From Anisodus tanguticus (taxonomy: Eukaryota; Streptophyta; Magnoliopsida; Solanales; Solanaceae): a DNA stretch of 64,000 nucleotides. The notes under the pieces are model-generated. The model did no database searches. It was not told where the DNA came from and was given only the letters and a program-made list of their open reading frames with translations. Each line of letters begins with the position of its first letter. The stretch's first letter is position 1. The stretch lies in the NCBI GenBank assembly GCA_034509755.1, contig CM067539.1, positions 59,220,513 through 59,284,512 on the forward strand, given 5' to 3'. This document shows positions 34,094 to 46,500 of the stretch, one piece after another. The position numbers and the translations under genes were made by a program.

Positions 34094-34282
34094 CGAATAT
34101 TCACAGTATATATTGTAATTATGATAGATGTATATTTAATGTAACTTAGGATTCTTATTATATTAGGAATCAACCATTTAAGATAAGTTAGGATTCTTAC
34201 TGTATTAGGAATCAGCCTCTGTACAACTATATATATTGTGAATAATGAAAGAAATTCTTAAGGAAAATTATTCTATCTTACA
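34088..34282 (+). repeat. 3' LTR of copia element A
   Basis: A 195-bp partner of the 5' LTR, with the same TATTAGCG start and CTTACA end, about a dozen substitutions and a small deletion near the start. It is preceded by the purine tract GAGGGGGAG. Confidence 0.92.
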
Positions 34283-34287
34283 AGAAA

Positions 34288-36340
34288 TCACGTCACTCGT
34301 TTATAGGTGCTTAATACTCTTCTTTTTATTGGCTTGGTAGTACTTGAAAAAGGTAAACTATTATTAACACACGTATATAGGTTTTGTCCTTACAACATAT
34401 AATTGAAGAGGAATATAGCAATAGTCACTAGCACTAAATGAACAAATAGCAACAAAGTTAGGATCAGTTGGGTTAAAGTTATATGAACCAAAAACAAACA
34501 AATGTATATATATATACACAAATATTTTTAGATCGTCATCGCACAAAACATAAATTTATGTACTTAATAACATTTCTAACTCCTCTACTTTTTCACATTC
34601 ATCATGTAGATCTTGACTAGATTATAGAGCTCTAGAATGTTAAAATTAAAATGAGAGTAACCTTTCTAAGTCCTCTCTTTTTTCCTTTTTATATCTCTTC
34701 TTCTAATATTTGAAATCTACTAGAAGCACGAGGTTAGTTCTTCGATTAATATAATAAACTTGTTGGCTCTTTTTTCCATTAATATAAAATTGTTAACGTG
34801 TAAAATAATAGGTCTATTGTAGACCACCAACAATATTTATGGACTGACCATTTTGATGAGTAGAAGGTCAAACCTTTGACTTGATTAGGGTCTTATCCTT
34901 CACATTTTTATTATTAGAAGCCTTAAGCTTGTGATCAAGCTAGTGTCTATTTTCAACTTTCTTTTTCCCTTTTTGTCCTTATTCAACAAAGACGGCTCGT
35001 TTTCGAGTTTGCAAATACCATTTTTGTTTTCATTTTTTTGGAAAAAGTGTTCATTTAAGTAACAAAAATAAAGATACCATTTGTTAGTATTCCAAAATCC
35101 AAATACTAAATTTGCAAACTCAATTTTTCAGTTTTGAAGAAACGGTTTGTTTGGCCTGTTTTGTAAAGGTAAAAAAATTAATATTCCATCCTTTTCAAAT
35201 TATCTATCATTTTTTATTTTACACGTCCCTTGAGAAATAAAATTTAGGAGGAGATTTTGACCACTTTACCTCTATTTATGCTTAAATTATAATTTCTCCT
35301 CATTTAACGTTACTCTATTTATGTGTTATCTCCATTAATGATAATATTATACTAAGAGAAATCTAAATAATTTGAGACAAGTGAGACAATTAATGTGTCA
35401 TCAAGGCATTAAAGTTTCATTTCTATTAACTATAAATAATTTGAGATAATTATTTTTAATAACCACGACAGATAATTTTATACGAAGGGAGTAGCAAGCA
35501 TTCTTTTTCAAAAACTCAAAGCTTACTTGGCAAATTCTCAAAATTTTCAAACGAAGCACAAGACTTTTTTACAGACATACTTTTAAAATTCTTGAAAAAA
35601 CAGCTGGCGAAATGGTCAATTGTTTCTATCTTAAATTTTAAAGAACTTCCAATTATTTTCTCACCTGCCATAAGGTCCCAATACAAAAATGACAGCTATA
35701 AAAAGGCTTTATTTGAGTCACATGACTACCTTAAACACTGTTATTAAATGATCCGTGTTGCATATGCTTAACTTGCAATGCAATCTAATGGCTGGCGCAG
35801 CCTGTCAAATTGACAATTGTACAAGTCTCAATTCCCCTGAATTATTCAAACAACCAATCAATCTTTTAGTGAAAATGGCAAAAATGGTCCCATAAATTTG
35901 AAGGTAAGTTCAATAGTCGCTTAAGTATGCATTGATTAATTTTGATCATTTAAGTTTGTCTAAAATTAACACTTTTGTCTGTATTAAATATATATTAAAT
36001 TATGTATATTAGATTTGACTTGAAGTATAAAATTAGCAGGAGCTTATATTTATAGGTCTAATTTTTATAGTTTCTACTACTTTTCATTTATTTTTAGAGT
36101 ATGGTGCATCTTTTTATAGTGTAATTCCTGTTTTTTTTTTTTTAAAATAGTGTATAATGTAGTTTTTTGTGTTGCAAATATTTGTATTTGATGAGTTTTT
36201 TTGGTATTTATCGTTATATCTTATTTTACTGTTTCTGTCAAATTTAACAAATAAAAATTATTAAATATTTAACGTAAACTAAATATACGGGACCATTTTT
36301 GTCATTTTCTCTAACCGTTTACCACTAGCTCTATAAATAC
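34288..36340. other. Intergenic DNA between copia A and DUF569 gene 2
   Basis: No coding signal was found, and nothing resembles the missing third exon of DUF569 gene 1. The region is AT-rich and contains a MITE at 35182-35493. The distal 250 bases probably include the promoter of gene 2. Confidence 0.55.
35182..35493. mobile_element. Stowaway-like MITE
   Basis: Bounded by TATTCCATCCTTTTCAAATTA and the inverted counterpart ATACGAAGGGAGTA, about 310 bp, with an AT-rich core that has internal self-complementarity (ATAATTTGAGA repeats). Confidence 0.7.
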
Positions 36341-36345
36341 TACGT
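36325..36345 (+). promoter_or_regulatory. TATA box of DUF569 gene 2
   Basis: CTCTATAAATACTACG lies about 170 bases before the ATG, at the expected distance from a 5' leader rich in CA-type sequence. It supports independent transcription of gene 2 rather than a fusion with gene 1. Confidence 0.6.
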
Positions 36346-36506
36346 ACTCTAAAACAAAACATTAACATCGACTCAATTGTCACCACTTTCAACTCTCTTA
36401 TAAAATCCTCTAAACACAAACAATCACACAATATTCATTAATCAAACAATATTCCTAATTTTCTTGATTCATTTTGACAGAATCTTGTGACCAAAAACAA
36501 GAAAAA

Positions 36507-38845
36507 ATGGACTTATTTTACAAAGCCAAAGCAGTAAGGTTAAGGAGCTACCATGGAAAGTACTTATTAGCAGAGGAAGATGAAGAAACAGTAATTCAAG
36601 ATCGTGATGGAGCTTCCAGGAATGCAACTTGGACAGTTGAATTCATTAACAATGGTGGGAAAAACAACATCATTCGCCTCAAAAGTTGTTATGGCAAGTA
36701 CCTCACAGCTTCAAACCAGAGATTTTTGTTAGGTATCGTTTTGATTTGCCTTGATTTTCTTATCTTATTACGGTTTTCTTATCATAATAATTGTGTTTTA
36801 TTTCTAAAAGAAAACTATTGATTTTCCTTCTTTGAACATCTATAAATAAAAAATATTTCTTTCATACAATAAAATGCATTACAAGAAACATGAATTAGCA
36901 AAGACAAATTTTGTAGCTAAATAGTAAAATTCATCGTTAATTCTATTTAGCAACGTATCGAGCAAGCAATGAATTATTAAATTTAGTGATGAATTAGCAA
37001 CAAAGTTCATAGCTTTCAATAATTTTTTATAGTGAATATTTCACTAATTAAAATTTCAATTTATAGCATTTATATGTGTAAGGTTTATATTTCACCAAAT
37101 CTAGAGAAAGTGAAAGCTGGACAAAGAAAACAGACTAGCATTAAAAAAACATTCTTATGTAGGGGTGTTCGGTTTGGGTTGTTTATTTTTGGATAAAACC
37201 AAAACTAAATTAATTTAGTCAAATTTTCAATTTTTAAAACCAAACCAATGTAATACATATTTATCGGTTTGGTTATTTTTGGTTCATCGGTTTTTCGGTT
37301 TCAAAGAAAATTAATGGTATTTTTATTTTTTCTTACAATTTGAAAAGAAATTTCCATTCCCTACTAAAAAATAAGAATTGGCAATGGACAAATTTTGTAG
37401 CAAAAAGCAAAATTCGTCTCTAATCCTATTTAGCGACGGATTAGTGATGAGATTCGCAGCTAATTTCAGTTGAAAATAGCATCTATAATGTAATCACTAA
37501 AACAACATTATTTAGTTTCTCCATTGACCAAATTACTATATTAAAGTATTCTATCTCTTTTAAGATTTGCAATTGTTAACTTTCGCATTATATTATTTTG
37601 ATTCCAACAGGTATGACAGGGAGGAAAGTGCTGCAAACTCTGCCACATAGGCTTGATTCTTCGATCGAATGGGAACCCATTAGAGAAGGGAATCAAGTGA
37701 AGCTTAGGACAAAGCATGGACAATTCTTGAGGGCTAATGATAGTATTCCACCTTGGAGAAATTCAGTGACACACAATATCCCACATAGGACTTCTACTCA
37801 AGATTGGATTTTGTGGGATGTTGATGTGGTTGAAATCTTGGTTCATTCACCAGCTCCTAGGGAGCCTCCGCCATTGATTTATCATGAAGAGTCTGACTTG
37901 GTTTCTGAATCCAGTTCACCCTCATCTACTCTTTACTCTGCATCACCAGCAAGCTTTTCTAGACAAGAGGTATTATTGTTATTTCCAATTTTTGGCGTTG
38001 AAATTCTTTGATGTTATGGTGATTACTGTTTATTATTCTTTCTGTTTCGATTTATGTAAAGTAGTTTGAATCTTTTGAAAAAGACTTGTTATGGACTTAA
38101 ACATGAAATAGCACGGAGTTCCAATATTTGGTATTTTGTTTTCCATTTTGATAAGAGGAGACATACAACTTAGAGAAATATTCATGTAAATATGAATATC
38201 AAATTTTCAGAAAATGAATGAGTTTAGTCCACTTTAGCCTTTAGGTACGGAAACTAAGTAAATTTGACTGATGGTTACTCGATTTTTTTTATTGTATCAA
38301 GGTTATTAAACTTTCATATTTAATAAAAAGTCACTCAGCTTTGCTTAAGCATCATCTTCGCTAAACAATTTTTTGTAACCGAAATGTCACTCGACTTTGC
38401 TAAATATCACAACGACTCAGTGAATGTCTCCTTTGTTTCCTACTAGTGACATTCAATATCCATTCTGTTTCATTTGCACATATTATTTTTTAAGGAGAGT
38501 TTGGAGTTCTCTATTTGGTTATGGTATTGAAATATCTTTTTCTCTTTGCAGTCAGAAGAGTTTGTGGCAAGTTCATTGATGAAGTTTGGAGATGGAAGGC
38601 TGATTTACTATCACATTGCTAATGAATATGGAGAAATCAATGAAGGAGTGGAAGGGGTTTGCATACCTTTTAAGGGCAATAGTGTTGAGGAGCTGAAGAA
38701 GACATTGGAAGTAGAAACGGGGCTCGAGGACATTACTGTGTGTACGAAGAGTTCTTTGAATGGAAAATTTTACCCTCTTCGTTTGCAGCTTCCTCCTAAC
38801 AATGCAAATATGGATGTTGTTGTTGTGCCATACGGCATTATCTAA
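36507..38845 (+). CDS. DUF569 family protein, gene 2 (three exons)
   Basis: Exons 36507-36732, 37611-37969 and 38552-38845 join in phase to give about 292 residues. All introns have GT...AG ends. The ATG at 36507 follows GAAAAA and gives MDLFYKAKAVRLRSYHGKYL. Exon 1 ends in RFLLG, exon 2 starts with MTGRKVLQTL and holds SIEWEPIREGNQVKL, IPPWRNSVTH and DWILWDVDVVEIL, then a Ser/Pro-rich linker. Exon 3 encodes a ubiquitin-like C-terminal domain (GDGRLIYYHIANEYGE, FKGNSVEELKKTLE, PLRLQLPPNN). This two-domain layout is typical of plant DUF569 proteins, whose function is unknown. The gene appears intact; a likely 3' UTR intron follows the stop. Confidence 0.93.
36877..37034. mobile_element. CACTA-like MITE in intron 1 of DUF569 gene 2
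   Basis: Bounded by CATTACAAGAAACATG and TTTTTTATAGTG, degenerate CACTACAAGAAA-type termini, about 158 bp. It contains AATTAGCAA / TTGCTAATT-like internal repeats. A related block (ATTGGCAATGGACAAATTTTGTAGC) lies at about 37370-37470 in the same intron. Confidence 0.5.
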
Positions 38846-38848
38846 AGG

Positions 38849-39671
38849 TGAGATTTTACTTGTCCTAAATTGGTCCCATTTTGTAGAAGTTATCAAACAT
38901 CTTTAGCAATTAGGATTCCTGTCTACCGTCCATCATGTTTTGAAAATGCTAAGGGACCTGAAATTCTTGAATGAAAAGTATGATCTTTCAATGCATCTTG
39001 ACAGATGGTATTACCATATAGCTACTGAGTTAAAATATGTATGCTATTCGAGTTGCCTGATTTCTTTGGAGTTGCTAGAAGCTGCATTATTATAGATTTT
39101 GCTAGTTTTTGAATTAACCCATAGGTAAAGGATGGCCTTCTGTTTAGGTATGTCACGTTAGGAGACATAATTAAGTAAATAAAAGTATACTCCCTAACAC
39201 CTTAAACTTTTAGATAAATAAAGTGGGCGACGTGTCAATGTGCCTTCTGTTGTCACATGGATGTTACAAGAGTCAAAGAGGTCATAGTTAAGTGTGTCGC
39301 TAAGTTTAAGCTATTATGAAACGATATGTTAGTCATATTGTATCATCAAGATCAAGTTTCATGATAAACGTTATTGTCGCTTAACAAGGACATTATTTCC
39401 ATTTGGTTTCGTTCTTAACGAGTCTTCTTCCTTCTACACACTTCTTAAGAGCAGCCTGTTTGTATAATCCTTCCCCTATGCATACTGCATTTCATTCACT
39501 CTGAACATGTTTTCATCTTTATGGTGCATTTACTTCATTTTGCTTATACAAATGCATTGCAATTCTATGTGTGCTCATCCATCTAGATAGCTTTAGCATA
39601 AAGTGTGCTAATTATATTACCATTGATCTTCTACATATCTTGTAACTTGTTGTTTTTCTGTATCAGTAGCA
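38849..39671 (+). other. Probable 3' UTR intron of DUF569 gene 2
   Basis: Directly after the stop codon, TAAAG|GTGAGATTTTAC is a strong donor. An acceptor TATCAGTAGCAG ends near 39671. A spliced 3' UTR would continue to roughly 39900-40190. This is inferred from splice-site quality only. Confidence 0.45.
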
Positions 39672-40196
39672 GGAGATTTCGCAAATGCAAGAATGTCAAT
39701 GTAGAGCAATTTAGATGGCACTATAAATCAAATGGTGCTAAAGAACATAGTATTTCTATATTGAGTGGGTTGAGATTGGGATGAACCCTCCAACAAGCAG
39801 AATAGAAGTTGACCACAAGGCCATCTCGGTGGGAGGCGGTGCTACCATAAGGCATGTGGGACAACCTATTGAGTACTCATATTTATAAAGCGTGTATATA
39901 TATTGTTTTGTGATGAGAGATATATAAAACTAAGGTAGTGGTCACTAGTGTATTTAGTTTGGGACATATCTCATTCTTTTAATTTTGTTTTCTGCCCTTC
40001 TTAGAGGAGGTGGCATTGTTTCTTGAACTGAATTTTGCAGCTAGAGTATCTTATTTGTTTGTTCTTTGGAGACAAGTTTTATTGTAAATTCTTCTATCAC
40101 TGAGATTGAAGTTTAGCACTTCCTCTGGATTGTTTTATGGGATTGCATACATGTCAAATCTTTGTCCTGCAAAACGTTGAAAAGCATCTTATCTAA

Positions 40197-40458
40197 TATT
40201 CCATCCGTTTCAATTTATGCGAATCTTTTCGGAGTATGAGGGTCAAACTTAATAACTTTGACCTTAAATTTTGACATAGATTTTTCAAATTTGTAAAAAT
40301 AAAATTTATATATTTATAAACTACATTAAAAGTACTATAAATCATGATAATTTATAATTCAAATAATTTAGAAAAATATAAGGAAAATGTGGTCAAAGAA
40401 TTACCTCGTAGACTCCTCAAATAGTAAAGAGTTCACATAAACTGAAACAGAGGGAGTA
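40197..40458. mobile_element. Stowaway-like MITE
   Basis: About 262 bp with the inverted ends TATTCCATCCGTTTCAATTTA and TAAACTGAAACAGAGGGAGTA. It is one of the better-preserved MITEs in the window. Confidence 0.82.
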
Positions 40459-41553
40459 TATTTTTTTGGGTTCTCACCCGTCTTATGCCGTGTAAGGTCC
40501 GTTGAAGGGGAAAACGCTCACAACTAGGTTCTTTCTTGACCAACATTGGCATGTATATACTTTTATTGACTAACTTGGTTCTCCTTCTCTAATAAGATCA
40601 TTGACTTTGAGAATCAACTTAAAATCTAAGTTGCGCGAACTTTTCATTATCGATGCGGCACATGTGTCGACTTCTGCAAAAAAATACTATGGTGATGGTT
40701 GAGGTAAAAGTCCAGTTATATAGCGTAAGTCCTTAGTTGAGAAGTAAAAAAGCTTACTAGTTCATAATTGTAATAATTTATCATTTAATAGAATTTCATT
40801 AATCACATTTATGTAGCTAAACTTCAACATTTAATAGGCGTCATTATATTTTTTTAATAACGAACGGTAATATGATCAATAAAGAATAATGAAAAATGAA
40901 GTGCTTGTCCCATCGGAAGAGGCTAGTAAAAGGACCCCTATTATAAATTCTTACCGCTAAACATTTTAACTATCAAATTCTAAAAAATTTGTTTTGGTTC
41001 CGTCCAGTGTGAATTTGTGCCTTTTATTTATGATTTTTTCATATTCAGCTCTAACTCGAAACATATTTTACCGTTTCTAAGCAAACCCAAACCCTAGTTT
41101 AAAGATTTTGCATTCAGTGGATCCTTCCAAGCACTCTTTTGGAATAGTCCCTACTATCCAAAACATTGCTTCAATGGTAAATTTAGATTGCAAGTTGGAC
41201 CTTAAATCCATTGCACTTAAAGCTCCAAATGCAGAGTACAATCCGAAACTATTTCCAGCAGTAATAATGAGAATTAGAGAACCAACCAAAAGTGAACATG
41301 AGTCGAAATTCGCAGCGCCATATGCTAGTGGTTTTCCAGTCAAGTTTATGGATTTTAAGATTCAGAATATTGTTGCTTCTTGTGATGTTAAATTTCCTAT
41401 TCGACTTGGAGGCATTGCGTGTGGCGCACCATGGTGCTTTTGCAAGTTATGAGCCAGAAATATTTCCTGAATTAATATATCGCATGAAACAACCGAAAAT
41501 AGTGCTGCTTTTTTTGCTTCCGGGGAAATTGTCATCAGAGGAGCAAGGTTATA

Positions 41554-41790
41554 ATACTCCATTTGTTTCAATTTGTTTGTCTGGTTTTTACTTGACACGA
41601 ATTTAAGAAAGTAAGAAAAACTTTTAAGTCTTGTGGTTGTTAACTAAATATTATAAAATATACCAAAATATTCTTTAATCTTGTGATCTTAAACATGTCA
41701 TGTAAAAAGTTGGAACTAAAGAGTTGCTTAAAAAAGAAAGGACTATAAAGAAAAGTAAAACAAACAAATTGAAACATAAATGAAAAAAAT
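41554..41790. mobile_element. MITE within TBP pseudogene
   Basis: Starts TACTCCATTTGTTTCAATTTG and ends near CAAATTGAAACATAAATG, an inverted pair of the Stowaway type, within the gap between the last two TBP coding blocks. Confidence 0.7.
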
Positions 41791-41814
41791 AATACATATT
41801 ATCTGCCTGTTAAT

Positions 41815-41935
41815 GGATTGTCTGCCGGAAATAGTCTCTTTACCTCCAAATTAGGGGTAAGATCTGTGTACACTCTACCCTCCCAGACCTTGTGGGATTT
41901 CACCAGGTGTGTTGTTGTTGTTGTTGCTGCCTGGT
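41815..41935 (+). repeat. TS-SINE / RTE-LINE 3' tail
   Basis: Contains GGTAAGATCTGTGTACACTC, then CCCAGACCTTGTGGGATTTC and a terminal GTTGTTGTTGTTG run, the diagnostic 3' end of the nightshade TS SINE and its partner LINE. Only the tail is present. Confidence 0.8.
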
Positions 41936-42155
41936 AATGGATTCTTCACTAAACTTGTATATGTTATGCTGGTGGTTTACCTTACTAACACATTGTTATA
42001 TGTATTTCAGGTTAGAGATGACACATATGCTGCTTTTGAGAACACCCAGTTGTTACTCAGTTCAGGAAGAATTACCAGCAATTGAGTTGATACACACTGT
42101 TTCATGCAATGGAGCATCTGCAATGACTAACAAATTTGGAGACTTAATTCTTTGG

Positions 42156-42667
42156 TGTTAAGATTTACATTTTATGTAAAACACAATTTTTAAATGAGAC
42201 AGAGATTGCTATATTTGCTAACCTGTTTCTTTCAACACCAACATACCTGAAAGAAAAATTAAACAGAAAGTAAATAAGAAACGGCTTTGAGGCGTGAAGA
42301 ATCGATTGTCCTTAAAGAGTAATCGATCGTATTCTTATTCTGGGGAAATACAAACGATTCTCTTGACGATACAACAAAGACAAAATATATTTGCAGATTT
42401 TTCTATACTACTTCGTTGGTAATTCATGTTTATATAGACAACCATCAGGATCCTTTTAGAAGAAAGGTCTTGTTTCATTCTATTTATTCGAACTTTAATT
42501 TAAAATTCAAATTCAAATAAACTATTTTTTTGTTACCATAGGAGTATGCGTACCGATGAAAGTACATAAAAGGACAAAGGCTTATAAGGCCTTTTGGGAA
42601 GCCTTTCACCACCTATGTGGGAAATAGCAACCCAATTCCCAATTTCAAATAACAAACTATCTTAACA
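42156..42667 (-). mobile_element. Possible solo LTR (TGTTAAGAT termini)
   Basis: Bounded by TGTTAAGAT at 42156 and ATCTTAACA at 42667. In minus orientation a TATA-like CTATATAAACATG lies near 42430, followed by leader-like sequence. Flanking pentamers do not match, so the call is tentative and the left boundary could lie further in. Confidence 0.45.
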
Positions 42668-42674
42668 ATACTCA

Positions 42675-42775
42675 CTTGCGGGGTCTGAGGAAGGTAGAGT
42701 GTACGCAGACCTTATCTCTACCTTGAAAGGTAGAGAGACTATTTCCGATACACCCTTGACTTAAGCAAAAGCACA
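42675..42775 (-). repeat. TS-SINE / RTE-LINE 3' tail
   Basis: On the minus strand GGTAAGGTCTGCGTACAC-like sequence (here GATAAGGTCTGCGTACACTC) follows an AGGGTGTATCGGAAATAG block, the same diagnostic tail as at 2105-2290 and 41815-41935. Confidence 0.75.
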
Positions 42776-43300
42776 TCAAATGCTCTTTTTGAACTTGACG
42801 ATTTTGGAACAGAAAAACAGAAATTTAATTTTCTCTTGTTGCTTTCGTGGTTGTGAATGTTGAGAGATAATAGATGCGTCCAGCAGAACTCTGAATGAAC
42901 TTTATCTAGCACGGTTTGACGGGTTGATCTTCTGGCTCGTGGGGGCTATTGCCAAAAGCATTTCCTACTCATTTTTAGGGAGGGCAAATCCATAAAAGTG
43001 ATAAGGAAAATTACTTAATACAACCAATAGGCTCAAGTAGGTTTTTATCCAAACAAACAAGTGGGAGTTGATTGTTGCTTAGAGTTATGCATGCATTAGT
43101 GAGAGTCCAGAACTTAAATGACTCCAAAAAGGGAAAGAAGACCAAAGTACTTCAAAAAAATAAAATGTGACCAAACTATCTATTTCTCGCATAAAAGTTA
43201 ACTCCTTTTGTGCAAAAAATTATTGCGCAAAAGGAGTGTCTTAATTTTAGGCACATTTTTTTCACACTTAGTAAATTAATATCTCACGAATACACTTATG

Positions 43301-43591
43301 TGTAAGAATGGAATAAGTTCCCTTAGGGATTCCTTTCATTAATCACAATATATATAGTTGTACAGAGGTTGATTCATAATACAATAAGAATCCTAACTTA
43401 CCTTAAATGGTTGATTCCTAATACAATAAGAATCCTAACTTACCTTAAATGGTTGATTCCTAATACAATAAGAATCCTAACTTACCTTAAATGGTTGATT
43501 CCTAATACAATAAGAATCTTAAGTTACCTTAAATATACATCTATCATAATTACAAAATATACTGTGAATATTCAGAGAATATTCGCTAATA
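43301..43591 (-). repeat. 3' LTR of copia element B, with expanded internal repeat
   Basis: A 291-bp LTR that contains four copies of a roughly 42-base unit (TTGATTCCTAATACAATAAG then a CTTACCTTAAATGG block) at 43370-43530, compared with two in its 5' partner. The pol stop (TATTAG) is formed by its first six bases in element orientation. Confidence 0.92.
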
Positions 43592-46500
43592 CTCCCCCTC
43601 AGTAGGAGCGGGAGTAGGCCAAACGCTAAGGCTGGATCGGAAGTCGGTGAAGAGTTGTCTCGTTAGTCCCTTTGTGAGAATGTCTGCATACTGATAGGAG
43701 GAAGGCACGTGTAATATTTTGACCTGACCAAGGGCAACCTTCTCTCGCACAAAGTGAATATCCATTTCAATATGCTTAGTCCGCTGATGTTGGACCGGAT
43801 TGTGAGACATATAGATGGCAGATATGTTGCCACAATAGACTATAGACGCCTTTCGTAGTGGACACTGGAGCTCCAAAAGAAGATTTCGGAGCCAACAGAT
43901 CTCAGCAACGACATTAGCAACTCCGCGATATTCTGCTTCAACACTCGAACGGGATAGCGTGGCCTGCCGCTTGGCGGACCATGAGATAAGATTATCCCCA
44001 AGAAATACACAGTAGCCTAAGGTGGAGCGACGTGTGACGGGGCATCCTGCCCAATCTGCATTCGTGTAGGAGAGTAACTTTGTTGGGGCAGAGGGGTAGA
44101 AATGTAGTCCAAAGTTCAGTGTGCCCTTAATGTATCTGATAATACGTTTGAGGGAGGCAAAATGGCACTCTCGAAGGTCGTGCATAAACAGACACACCTG
44201 CTGAACGGCATATGCAATATCAGGCCTAGTGAATGTAAGATATTGAAGGGCACCTGCAAGACTCCGATATAGAGTGGGATCAAAAACTGGCGCACCGTCA
44301 TTGGCACTGAGGTTAGATTTCGAGTCAACCGGAGTTGGCATAATTTTACAATTTGCCATCTTAGCCCTATACACTATCTCTTCTGCATATTTATGCTGAC
44401 ACAAAAATATAGTAGTTGCAGATCTGGTCATTGATATATCCAAAAATAACTCAACTTGCCCAAGTCAGTCATAGCAAATTCTGTTTTGAGTAGAGCAATG
44501 ATTTCATTCTTCAAACCGTCAGATGAGGCAGAGAGAACAATGTCATCCACATATAATAGCAAATAAGCAGTGTTGCTACCTCGATGAAAAGTGAAGAGAG
44601 AGTTATCACACCTGCTACATATAAAACTGATCTGCATAAGATACCTGGCAAAGCGATCATACCAAGCGCGGGGTGTCTGTTTCAAGCCATACAATGACTT
44701 TCTGAAACGACATACAAATTGCGGAACTGCCGGATGAACAAAGCCGGGGGCTGATGCATGTACACAGATTCTTTCAAATCCCCGTGAAGAAATGCATTCT
44801 TGACATCAAGCTGATGAATCGGCCAATGCATGCCCATATCAATAATGAGAACAGTCCGAATAGTGGCCGGTTTAACAATCGGGCTGAATGTCTCACCACA
44901 ATCAATACCCTCTTACTGATTAGTGCCATTGACAACTAGTCTTGCCTTATACCGCTCCAAGTCACCACTGTCTCTGAACTTGTGACGAATAGCCACATAC
45001 ACCGGATAACAGTCACACCGTCTGGTCTAGGTACCAAATCCCAAGTGTTTACTTGGTTAAAGCGTTAAACTCCTCGCACATGGCCGCATTCCAATTAGGG
45101 TCCGGTTTTGCTAAGTTTTGGATTTTTTGGAATGGGTGATAAGGTTTGTGTGGAGAGGTTGAAGTGAACCTTGGGTTTGAAGATCTCGTGTTGTGCACGA
45201 GTCTCCATGCGATGGGTAGGCAGCAGTGGGAGGTCTAGACTAAGAGGCCGCAGGCTTACGGGTTCTGGACTGGAAGGCAACAGTGCTGCTGGGGGGCAGG
45301 AGACACGGCTGGAGGCAGCAAGGGTATTGGTGGGGTGTTCGACCGAGAGCAAGTATTTATTTGGTTAGTGCCAGACAGCGGTGGGGACGGGGTTGTATGC
45401 TCTGTCGAACAATGGGTTGTTGTTGGTACAGAGATTGGATAGCCGGGGACATACTTGGTTCATCGAGAAAGGTGTAATCGGTGATCTGAAATTTTTGGAG
45501 ATTTGAAAAAGGAAAGGTCGTCTCGTCAAAGGTGACGTGACCGGAGACGATGATTTTGCGAGTGGCAATGTCATAGCACGTAGCCCCGATGAGTAGGAGA
45601 GAGACCAACGAAGACATAGGGCAAGGTGCGAGGGGCAAATTTGTGAGGTGCAGTGGAGGCTATGTTGGGGTAGCATAAGCAGCCGAAAATACGGAGATGG
45701 TCATAGGATGGGAACCTACGGTATAAGATTTCGGTAGGGGTCTTGTTTTGGAGAGTGCTAGTTGGTAAAATATTAAGAAGAGATTCTACCATTTTAACAT
45801 CATAGACCCAAAAAGGCGGTGGAAGACATGCATGAAACAGAAGGGTGTGAACCATGTTATTGATGGTACGTATAATTCGTTCAGCCTTTCCGTTTTGGGA
45901 GGAAGTATAGGGACAGGAAAAATGGAAAACCATGCCTTGTTTAGATCAGAAATTGTGAAATGCCGAGTTATTAAATTCATATACATTATCACATTGGAAT
46001 GATTTGACAAATTTTTCAAACTGTGTTTTAATGAATTTTTGAAATTCAAGGAATTTGGCAAAAACTTCATATTTGAATTTCAGTGGGTAAATCCAGACAA
46101 AATGTGAAAAATCATCTAAGAATACTAGATAAAATTTGTGACCCAAAGAGCTAACAATCGGAGATGTCCACAAATCAGCATGAACAATATCAAAAGGAGA
46201 AAAAGTAACACTATTTGATGACATAAATGGAAGACGAGTATGCTTGCCGAGCGGGTAAGAGATATAGTGTTGGGCTTCCCATTATTACATTGAATACGCT
46301 TAGTAGTCCTAAGAAAAGTAAAAACATGGTCTCCGGGGTGTCCGAGTATGTTGTGCCAAGTTGAGGGAGAGATAGCCGCAAGGGATAGATGTGATTGCGG
46401 TCTGACAGTGGAAGATTGAGTGAAGGGTAGAGGTCTCCCACACTATTGCAGCGCGTAAGAATTTTCCCCGTATTGAGATCCTTCACAGAAAAACCAAAAG

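Larger units (their letters stand above)
29501..34282 (+). mobile_element. Copia element A, complete with 5-bp target duplication
   Basis: A 4,782-bp Ty1/copia element with both LTRs, a tRNA-iMet primer-binding site (TGGTATCAAGAGCC, 29707-29720, one extra A), Gag, protease, integrase, RT and RNase H in copia order, and a polypurine tract. It is flanked by AGAAA at 29496-29500 and 34283-34287. LTR termini are TA...CA rather than TG...CA. Frameshifts and stops in pol, and several differences between its LTRs, show it is not recent and not autonomous. The same family recurs in opposite orientation at 43301-48207. Confidence 0.93.
41108..42090 (+). pseudogene. TATA-binding protein (TBP) pseudogene
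   Basis: Homologous to TBP, the saddle-shaped general transcription factor. Readable blocks in order are VDPSKHSFGIVPTIQNIA, MVNLDCKLDLKSIALKAPNA, VIMRIREP, FKIQNIV-like DFKIQNIVASCDVKFPIRL, then in other frames SYEPEIFPELIYRMKQPKIV and finally VRDDTYAAFEN. About 17 residues of the first repeat after IREP are missing and frameshifts occur near 41420 and 41500. Exons before GEIVIRGAR are fused without introns. A gap from about 41548 to 42010, with a normal acceptor TGTATTTCAG, separates the last exon and matches a known intron position. This gap holds a MITE and a SINE/LINE tail. It looks like a retroposed, partly spliced copy and cannot make full TBP. Confidence 0.85.

Noticed and set aside
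28358..38845. Single fused gene combining both DUF569 copies
   Set aside because: Gene 2 has its own TATA box, leader and start codon, and no splice path joining the two was evident.
43369..43605. 78-residue ORF with repeated ILTYLKWLIPNTIR
   Set aside because: It is the translation of the 42-base tandem repeat in the copia 3' LTR, on the strand opposite to the element's genes.
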